In this document: in pieces, positions 58,736 through 64,000 of the stretch
Position numbering within the stretch: position 1 is the first letter of the stretch
How the letters are laid out: the number at the start of each line of letters is the position of its first letter
Assembly (NCBI GenBank): GCA_034670405.1
Contig: JAXDDX010000051.1
Location: forward strand, 1,587,501 to 1,651,500
Length of the DNA: 64,000 nucleotides
Reading direction: 5' to 3'
From: Hoplostethus atlanticus
Lineage: Eukaryota > Chordata > Actinopteri > Trachichthyiformes > Trachichthyidae
Notes under the pieces: generated by a model
Databases searched by the model: none
Told to the model about the DNA's origin: nothing
The model's input: only the letters and a program-made list of their open reading frames with translations
Made by a program: the position numbers and the translations under genes

Positions 58736-58845
58736 TCACCTCTTTGTGTGATGCGTTGGCTCTGCCTCCTCACGCGAGCATTCCTCAGGAACCTCCACTG
58801 CCTCTCCATCCTCACCTGACTCTCCAGGTCATGCTCTTCTGGGAT
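41390..58845 (-). CDS. rptor: rptor, regulatory-associated protein of MTOR complex 1 (Raptor), 3' part
   Basis: The last ten coding exons join in phase and encode 361 C-terminal residues; the human protein has 1335, so about three quarters lies beyond 64000. Exons: 58740-58845, 56578-56692, 56229-56353, 54382-54483, 44997-45103, 44183-44310, 42913-42999, 42687-42803, 42018-42147, 41390-41458. The first begins IPEEHDLESQVRMERQWRFL, the linker before the WD40 propeller. The rest form the seven-bladed propeller, with WD-type strands such as DSICFWDWEKGERLDYF and GDVRVIRIWDTEREMKVQ. The protein ends DYYMSIYSAEKRLR. Raptor is the mTORC1 scaffold that recruits TOS-motif substrates (4E-BP, S6K) and contacts Rag GTPases at the lysosome (established). 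Near-identity to human across all exons leaves little doubt. Confidence 0.96.
42018..42147 (-). CDS. rptor: rptor exon (WD40 blade)
   Basis: Encodes CGSMNQFIAVYNTNGDVISN then IKYYDGFMGQRIGAISCL and TFHPYW. Acceptor TTCCTGCAG|C and donor TGG|GTAGGC. Confidence 0.95.
42687..42803 (-). CDS. rptor: rptor exon (WD40 blade)
   Basis: Encodes SVNGDVRFFEPRTPDSVNML then QTVKGLTALDIHPQANLFA. Acceptor CCACCAG|T and donor CCTG|GTAAGT. Confidence 0.95.
42913..42999 (-). CDS. rptor: rptor exon (WD40 blade)
   Basis: Encodes CRIMTYREHGAWVVKAHLQK then QSEGHIISV. Acceptor TTTCTGCAG|T and donor TCAG|GTACGC. Confidence 0.95.
44183..44310 (-). CDS. rptor: rptor exon (WD40 blade)
   Basis: Encodes DIPTGADSCVTSLSCDSQRS then LIVAGLGDGSVRVYDRRMG and PNE. 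Acceptor CCACCAG|GA and donor AATG|GTAGGA. Confidence 0.95.
44997..45103 (-). CDS. rptor: rptor exon (WD40 blade)
   Basis: Encodes GAGMVVDWEQETGLLMTSGD then VRVIRIWDTEREMKVQ. Acceptor TCCTGTAG|GT and donor CCAG|GTATTG. Preceded by a 9.3 kb intron. Confidence 0.95.
45137..45166. repeat. CA microsatellite
   Basis: About 15 uninterrupted AC units in the large rptor intron. Confidence 0.95.
45909..45965. repeat. Compound CT/CA microsatellite
   Basis: About 11 CT units followed directly by about 17 CA units. Confidence 0.95.
46812..47204. mobile_element. hAT-like non-autonomous element
   Basis: Ends CAGGGTTCCCACTGG (left) and, reverse-complemented, CAGGTTTCCCACTGG (right) form a 15-base inverted repeat beginning CAGG, as in hAT elements. 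The hexamer CAGTCA lies directly outside both ends (46806-46811 and 47205-47210). The usual hAT target duplication is 8 bases, so the class is tentative. No transposase. Confidence 0.55.
47801..47966. repeat. Pyrimidine-rich repeat block, copy A
   Basis: Shares with copy B (50286-50465) the anchors CAGACTGAAAACA(A/C), GTCTCCATCTCTTG(T/C)ACTG, CCTCTCCTCTCTC and ATCTGCCTCA in the same order. Confidence 0.6.
50286..50465. repeat. Pyrimidine-rich repeat block, copy B
   Basis: Diverged direct copy of 47801-47966 about 2.5 kb away in the same intron. Confidence 0.6.
51714..51741. repeat. GA microsatellite
   Basis: Run of about 14 GA units. Confidence 0.9.
52707..52736. repeat. GACA tetranucleotide repeat
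   Basis: About seven GACA units. Confidence 0.92.
54382..54483 (-). CDS. rptor: rptor exon (WD40 blade)
   Basis: Encodes DDGALRIWKNFADQKNPEMV then TAWQGLSDMLPTTR plus one base. The donor CGAG|GTCAGC is atypical, and the frame stays open well into the intron. Confidence 0.94.
55188..55224. repeat. Compound GC/CA microsatellite
   Basis: Alternating CG for about 10 bases, then about 12 CA units. The CG/CA alternation is a classic Z-DNA-prone sequence. Confidence 0.9.
55430..55605 (+). repeat. L2-like LINE 3' tail
   Basis: Contains CACTTTGCATTTCACTGCAC and TGTATGTGACAATTAAACTT, ending in three tandem TTGAATC units. This tail is characteristic of teleost L2-like LINEs. Only the 3' end is present. 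Confidence 0.6.
56229..56353 (-). CDS. rptor: rptor exon (WD40 blade)
   Basis: Encodes CFWDWEKGERLDYFYNGNPR then YTRITAMEYLNGHDCSLLL and TAT. Acceptor TTCCTAG|T and donor ACAG|GTTGGA. Confidence 0.95.
56363..56398. repeat. GACA tetranucleotide repeat next to an rptor acceptor
   Basis: About nine GACA units, starting ten bases upstream (in transcript terms) of the rptor exon 56229-56353. Confidence 0.92.
56578..56692 (-). CDS. rptor: rptor exon (WD40 blade)
   Basis: Encodes GVSRLDDQIFINRNPGVPSV then VKFHPFNACIAVADKDSI. Acceptor CCTTATAG|GT and donor ATCTG|GTCAGA. Confidence 0.95.
58440..58505 (+). repeat. L2-like LINE 3' tail
   Basis: ACTTGTACTCTGTGCAAGTT followed by tandem GAATCTAATCTAATCTAATC, the usual 3' end texture of teleost L2-like copies. 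Confidence 0.5.
58694..58734. repeat. GT/CA microsatellite abutting an rptor splice donor
   Basis: About 20 GT units on the plus strand. In the rptor transcript the intron begins GTGAGA and continues as a CA repeat. Confidence 0.95.
58740..58845 (-). CDS. rptor: rptor exon (linker before WD40)
   Basis: Encodes IPEEHDLESQVRMERQWRFL then RNARVRRQSQRITQR plus one base. Acceptor ACACTCAG|AT. The donor AGAG|GTGAGA runs directly into a long CA repeat. Confidence 0.95.
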
Positions 58846-60998
58846 CTGAGTGTATGAGTAAAAGAGACAGAGAGACAGAGAACAAAATATTAGAACCACA
58901 TTCCTAATACTGCAGCCCCTTTTCGCACAATCTATGTCTCAAATCTATGTTTCAAAGCTCAAAAATCCTTCTTTCACCAGTTTCCTCTCCCTTCCCCTCA
59001 CAAAAAGTAAAACCAAAGAGGGATTATAGCTTTAACCTGGATTCACCTGGTCACTACATTCCATGTAAAGAGCAGGTTTCAATATTTCATATACTCAGAG
59101 TAAAGGCAAACACACCGGTAGTGTCAGATGTGAGCGTTTTCAAACACACCAGCTGTTTCCATTGACCCAACTCACAGGAAGCATCAAGTGACGTGTCAAA
59201 CCACCTCGACATGTCAGCTCTGAAGTTGGTTTGAGTTTTGAGCGTCAACCGAGGATCAAATCAGCCGTTTTTGCTGATGATTCTGGGGGACACAGTGACC
59301 ACTGTCCTATTTCAAGGCACACAGAGATCATCTCAATCAGTGTGTTCCTGTCAAGAAGTAGACTACAGGAAGTGAAGATATGGATGCGGAGAATTTAATT
59401 GACTAAATCCAAAACCACAGTCTATTATATGACTGCAACTCAGCAGGTAATCCAGCCTGTAGACTACAGAGTGGACAAAACACTATATTGTTTAGCTGGT
59501 CTACAAAGCAGACTGTATAACAGGCCATGGAAGAGAGAATATAGAGCAATGTCACCCACGGTGGTGAAATGCAGGTGCCAGTGGCACAGAAGCCAAATTC
59601 ATCAAATGATGTGCAGCGAATTTTGCTTGAAGTACATTCAGGCCTTAAAGATGGCAGACACCCAGAGCACCTTGATGATGCTCCACCCATTTTTCTCTTC
59701 TATTCCCTCTTTCCTCTTTCCTAACAATCCCCCTACGCCCGATCCCCTCTCTCTCCCTGCTTGCGCTCCTCCCTCCTTTCTCTGGGTAATTAGCGTTCAT
59801 CAGTGGGGGCCTCTGGTGTAACCTCTCAACCGTGAGTGTGTTGTGTATGTGTGGTGCTAAGGAGTGCGGATAACAGCGGGTGATTATGGATGCAGCAGAG
59901 GGGAATACAATTTCAGTTCTGTGTGATCTGACCGAAGCACATGAAAGCAGAACCATGCTCCGTGTGCGAATGTGTGAGTTATTAATCAATCCGTATCCTG
60001 ATGTGCTGATGTGAGAACTTGATTGCCACTTGCCTGCTGGCCTGACAGTAAATATTGGTTTATAGTTTATAGTGATCAACAAATACCAGGTGTTTCAAAG
60101 ATACAATTTTTAATGATAATAATGAAAAATAAAGCTGTATAATTTTAGTAATTTAACAAAACAATTCAACATTCAATTGATAATAGGGTGACCACATCGC
60201 CTGTGGGTGATATACTGGGTGTGTTCTTGGGTCAAACATTGGTTTTGTTTAACATTATTTGTTTATGTAGGCATATTGTTATATTATCATGTTATTCACT
60301 TCATTATGCTCAAATATGTCAGGAAAATGCTGTGCAGGAAGACCAACAACTTCTGTCACTTTCTTCCATATCAAGATCTTTATAAACTGACAGGGATGGG
60401 TCATATACTTTGGAAAATCTCAACACCGCCGCCAGAAAATTCCTGATCGGGAGAATTCACGGGTGAGATTTTTACCCGCATGTGACTATTCAACTTTCGT
60501 CATTGCATTGCGTCGCCACGTATCCCATCATACCGTGCTCATGTTTTCTCGCCAAATTAGGCTATTTTGAAAACACATCGCATCCGCAAAAAGTGTTCAT
60601 TGCAATATGTATTTTGTCTCTGGCAGAACTACACAAATACAGACACATACAAATATACAGCGTGCGAGTGAGAACATGAATGACATACTGTAACCTAAGA
60701 CAATCATTTTAGGCTATGTACTTGTGATATACATGTAGTCTCCCCTGTAATAACTAATGCTCTGCTTGTGTGTGTGACAAGCAGCTAGAAGGGACCACTG
60801 AACCAGAGAGAAATAAGAGGTGACGAGAGGGAGGGAATAAATACATAAATACATGCTGAATAAACTAATTTATTTGGAGTGATCACGCGTCAAGCGTTTG
60901 CCTTGTAAAATCACGTCTGATGTGCAAATGTGAGAGCACTTGCCGTTGGCTCCATACAGACAAGCAGCATCTTTCACTGCTCAGTCAGGACAACATAG

Positions 60999-61025
60999 AG
61001 TGTGTGTGTGTGTGTGTGTGTGTGT
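60999..61025. repeat. GT microsatellite
   Basis: About 13 GT units. Confidence 0.9.
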
Positions 61026-62081
61026 AAGAACATAAATGATAGTTAGCTAGCGAGATTTAGGACTACAAATGTTTCTTCAGCCCTTGTCCGCTGAACAGGG
61101 GCCAGGGAAACAGAGAAAGACATCAGAGGAAGAGTTGAGTGAGAAGGACAGAGAATATAAGAAGAGACAGAGAACAGTTCAGGTTAGGGCATGATGTGGT
61201 GAAAGGCAAGGTATTTGATAAAATGTGCAGAAAATATGCAGACCAGTGAGTAGATTTAGTGTAGGGTAAAGTGAAAGTTCATTGACAAATTTAATTCATT
61301 GATAAAGTAACAAAATTGGCCCACACAGATTTTTGAAACCTGACTCAGTGTGTCATATAAACCTGATTCATACGGCGCTTTTCAGGGAAATTCAATAAAG
61401 TCATACATGAAAAACGCACACTCAGCTATTACGATGCATATTTGAGTGTTGCTATGATGAGTGGCAGTCTTTACTGACTTCATGATTTGCAGGGGACAGA
61501 AGGTCAATAGATGTACAGGGTTTGACCCACACCAAAACAACAGTGCCTCAACTCTAATAACAATCATAACAATAACAGCAGTGCCTGTAGTAAACATCAA
61601 CTAAAACCAATATCCCAGTTAGCCACATGCACAGGTGGAAAGAAATTTCTGGACACACATCCTATTTTTCAACGAAGCAATGCCCAAAGTTATCTTTAGA
61701 TTTAATTAGTTACACTCTTTACAATGAAACTGGTTACAGTGGTGGGGTGAAATGAAAGCGGTGAAGTGATCCTGATGTATTGAAAGCAGTTATTTGGTTT
61801 CTGTCTTAGTGAATACAGTAAGAGCCGTGTACTCCTGCCACCTTCGCCGTGACTGATTAACTTGCTATCGCCCGTGCCCTTAAAACACCTGACCATTGAA
61901 CCCATGCATGATGCCTTCTAGTGGCACAAAGACAACCCAAACTACAAACACACACAATAAATGTCTCCTACTGTGCAGTCATGAGTGAGCTCTTAACCCA
62001 ATAGACTGAACAAGAACAATCATTATCTCAAAAAGGCAGCATCAAAACGTTACACTAACAGGCTAGTAACGTTGATAGACA

Positions 62082-62092
62082 GTGTGTGTGTT

Positions 62093-62160
<68 letters not shown>
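62082..62160. repeat. Compound GT/GA microsatellite
   Basis: GT units with one interruption, followed by about 26 GA units. Confidence 0.95.
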
Positions 62161-62163
<3 letters not shown>

Positions 62164-62266
62164 GGCAGGCTGAGAGGGGTGCAGCAGAACATGTAGAGAG
62201 TGTGTTTCTGTGTGTGAGTATTCAGCAGTTGGACCATGGTCTGGCATATTCCCACAGATGATATTA

Positions 62267-62269
<3 letters not shown>

Positions 62270-62310
<41 letters not shown>
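62270..62310. repeat. GT microsatellite
   Basis: About 20 GT units. Confidence 0.95.
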
Positions 62311-62314
<4 letters not shown>

Positions 62315-62979
62315 CCGAATGCATGCCAAGGTGAGAGGCAGTTCTTACTGTGGCTCCCAGGGCTGTGGTCTTGCACTGTGTCAGCTGCTAATGTAATGTA
62401 TAATGAGACCCTGAAGTGAAATATGGGGCTGCACACACACACACACACACACCAAAACCTGTAGCTATGGATATACAATTGCTCTCTCTAAAAGTATAAT
62501 ATCTCTCTCTCTCTCTCTCACACACACATTCTTTCTCTTACTCGATCTCTAACAAAACACAAAACACTCCACAATGTCCTTGCTCCTCACACACACCCGG
62601 CACAATCCACCACACACCCCTAAAGCTGTGGGTCTGGATATGTCCCCCCGCCCCCCCCCCATTCTGTCTCTCTCTGTCTCTCTCTCACTCACTCATACTC
62701 ACACACACACACAACCATCTTGTGCTGCTGACACAGTGATATGATAACCTGTGTGTAGACTTTGAGGTGCACGCTCACACACAGCTTTATAATAGAGTAC
62801 AGTTTTATGGGAGCACTCAAAATTTTGCCAACACAGCGTTTTGATTGACGCTCCCCTCCTCCGCTTTTCTCTCTCTCTCCCCTCTCTCTGTTCATCGTCT
62901 CTTTCCGCTTTTCATCACCTTTTGTTCTCAGTTCTGGCTCGGTCTTCCTTTCATCCTGCCCCCCACAGTGCTCTTTGCA

Positions 62980-63350
62980 CAGTGTTTTACTTTTATAACC
63001 TCTATTTTTCCCCATTCTCCCAAACACTCTCCTTCCACCTCTATTTGCCCCTCGTGGTCTACGCTGTCTTTCCAATATTTTACTTTCATCATTTCTATTT
63101 TCTTTGCTCGCTCTCCCTCGCGCACTCTTTCCTCCTCTATTTGCCCTTAATGGTTCTCTCGCTCTCTTTCCAATGTTTTATTTTTCTAATAACTACTTTT
63201 CTCTTCACTCTCTCCCGATCAGTCACTTTGTCAATCATGCACACATCCACTTCCAATATTTTGTTTTCCTCACTTCTTTTTTTCTCCACTGTTTCCCTCA
63301 ACTTTCGCCCTCTGTCCTCTATTTCCCCCTCAGAGTTGTCTCTCTCTTTC
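62980..63350. repeat. Degenerate T-rich minisatellite, unit about 85-98 bases
   Basis: The anchor (C/T)CAATRTTTTA or close variants recurs at about 62980, 63072, 63170 and 63253, and CTCTATTTG/CCCC at 63040, 63135 and 63317. The array yields several long spurious open frames on the plus strand. Confidence 0.6.
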
Positions 63351-64000
63351 CAGTGATTCCCTCCATCTCTCTTCCAAATGTGGATTCAGACAGCAGCTCA
63401 AACAACCTGGATGAGATGAGCTCACACCATTTGTTCTTACTCTTTTCTCAGAAGTACCAGCCATGTGGCAATTGATCTAACTATTAATACACAAACTTTT
63501 ATATACAATGAGGAGGATATGCAGTTTGGTACAAATGAGCAGATGGAAGTTCAATTAATATTGTAAAATGTTTCACCAACTCCTCTGCACGAGTTGAAAA
63601 GAAAATCTTTTCTTTCTCCCAGGATTATTATAAAGCTCTGGAGCTCAGAGAGGACAATTCTTCAGCAAAGCCATCTAGTACAACCAGCAGGTGCTTTCTC
63701 ACACTGTGACTGGTACATCCTGTGTTCTCCGTTTTTTAAATACATTTCATGAAGCGGATAGTTCCTGTCCCCAGTTGGCTGAGTCACCTTTGAAGCTGTC
63801 AGTTCTTATGTGTTGCTTAGCAACCACTTAGTTTAGCTTCTGCTTCAAGAGTAGAGTAACATTGTAATCATTAAATCATTATCATTTAAAATGATTTTTC
63901 ATCATGCCTTATGCCTGTTCTAAAATCCCTGTGAAGCACAGGCCTCTTGCGGCTCGTTGCCGAATTAAACACGTACACACATTTTTAACTCCGACTAATG

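Larger units (their letters stand above)
58846..64000 (-). other. rptor intron, continuing beyond the window
   Basis: The next upstream Raptor exon (human motif FCDWSARYFAQPVMK) was looked for and not found, so the intron exceeds 5.1 kb. It contains GT, GA and CA microsatellites, a degenerate T-rich minisatellite (62980-63350), and a possibly repeat-derived stretch near 60185-60480. Confidence 0.6.

Noticed and set aside
62050-62478. Minus-strand His/Thr and Ser/Leu repeat proteins
   Set aside because: Translations of CA and CT dinucleotide repeats.
62841-63475. Plus-strand frames of 101-171 codons
   Set aside because: Produced by the T/C-rich minisatellite; composition is almost all Ser, Leu, Phe and Pro, with no family resemblance.
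63340-63475. Plus-strand coding exon with VDSDSSSNNLDEMSS
   Set aside because: An acceptor-like CTTTCCAG precedes it, but no donor or partner exon exists and it continues the minisatellite tract.
1-64000. CRISPR arrays, operons, prokaryotic defence or toxin systems, endogenous retroviruses
   Set aside because: All genes are spliced vertebrate genes. Regular repeats are dinucleotide or tetranucleotide microsatellites, and no reverse transcriptase, integrase, capsid or LTR pair was recognised.

Overview
The window looks like teleost fish genomic DNA. It carries vertebrate intron/exon genes with GT-AG borders, dense CA/GT microsatellites, teleost-type tRNA-derived SINEs, L2-like LINE tails, Harbinger and hAT-like miniature elements and a Helitron-like terminus. 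All four recognised genes are on the minus strand, so each reads from high to low coordinates. I rebuilt exon borders by reverse-complementing the sequence and joining exons in phase. No database search was possible.

Layout: (1) 418-1604, ppp1r27, three exons, complete at 167 aa: a PP1-docking ankyrin protein. (2) 4361-16419, p4hb, protein disulfide isomerase, eleven exons, complete at 512 aa: two CGHC active sites and a C-terminal HDEL. (3) 16.5-23.9 kb, no recognised gene: a Harbinger-type transposon relic nested in a Helitron-like repeat, plus LINE and microsatellite debris. (4) 24102-36610, pecam1: signal peptide, six one-exon Ig domains, a transmembrane segment and a cytoplasmic tail built from small exons. 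Two phase-compatible tails are visible. The long one (764 aa) carries ITIM, ITSM and a second ITIM. The short one (695 aa) ends in its own terminal exon with its own poly(A) signal and has none of these motifs. (5) 36.6-41.4 kb: pecam1 promoter, a possible plus-strand noncoding transcript, and the long 3' UTR of the next gene. (6) 41390-58845, the last ten coding exons of rptor (Raptor of mTORC1), 361 C-terminal residues covering the WD40 propeller. The 5' part lies beyond 64000.

The genes do not form a functional pathway. ppp1r27 next to p4hb matches human 17q25.3, where RPTOR also lies. Human PECAM1 is elsewhere on 17q, so its position between p4hb and rptor reflects rearrangement within an ancient 17q-like block (inference). 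The most interesting item is the two-tailed pecam1 design with three tyrosine signalling motifs and a CA-repeat directly after a weak splice donor. I found no prokaryotic-type system, CRISPR array or intact autonomous mobile element.
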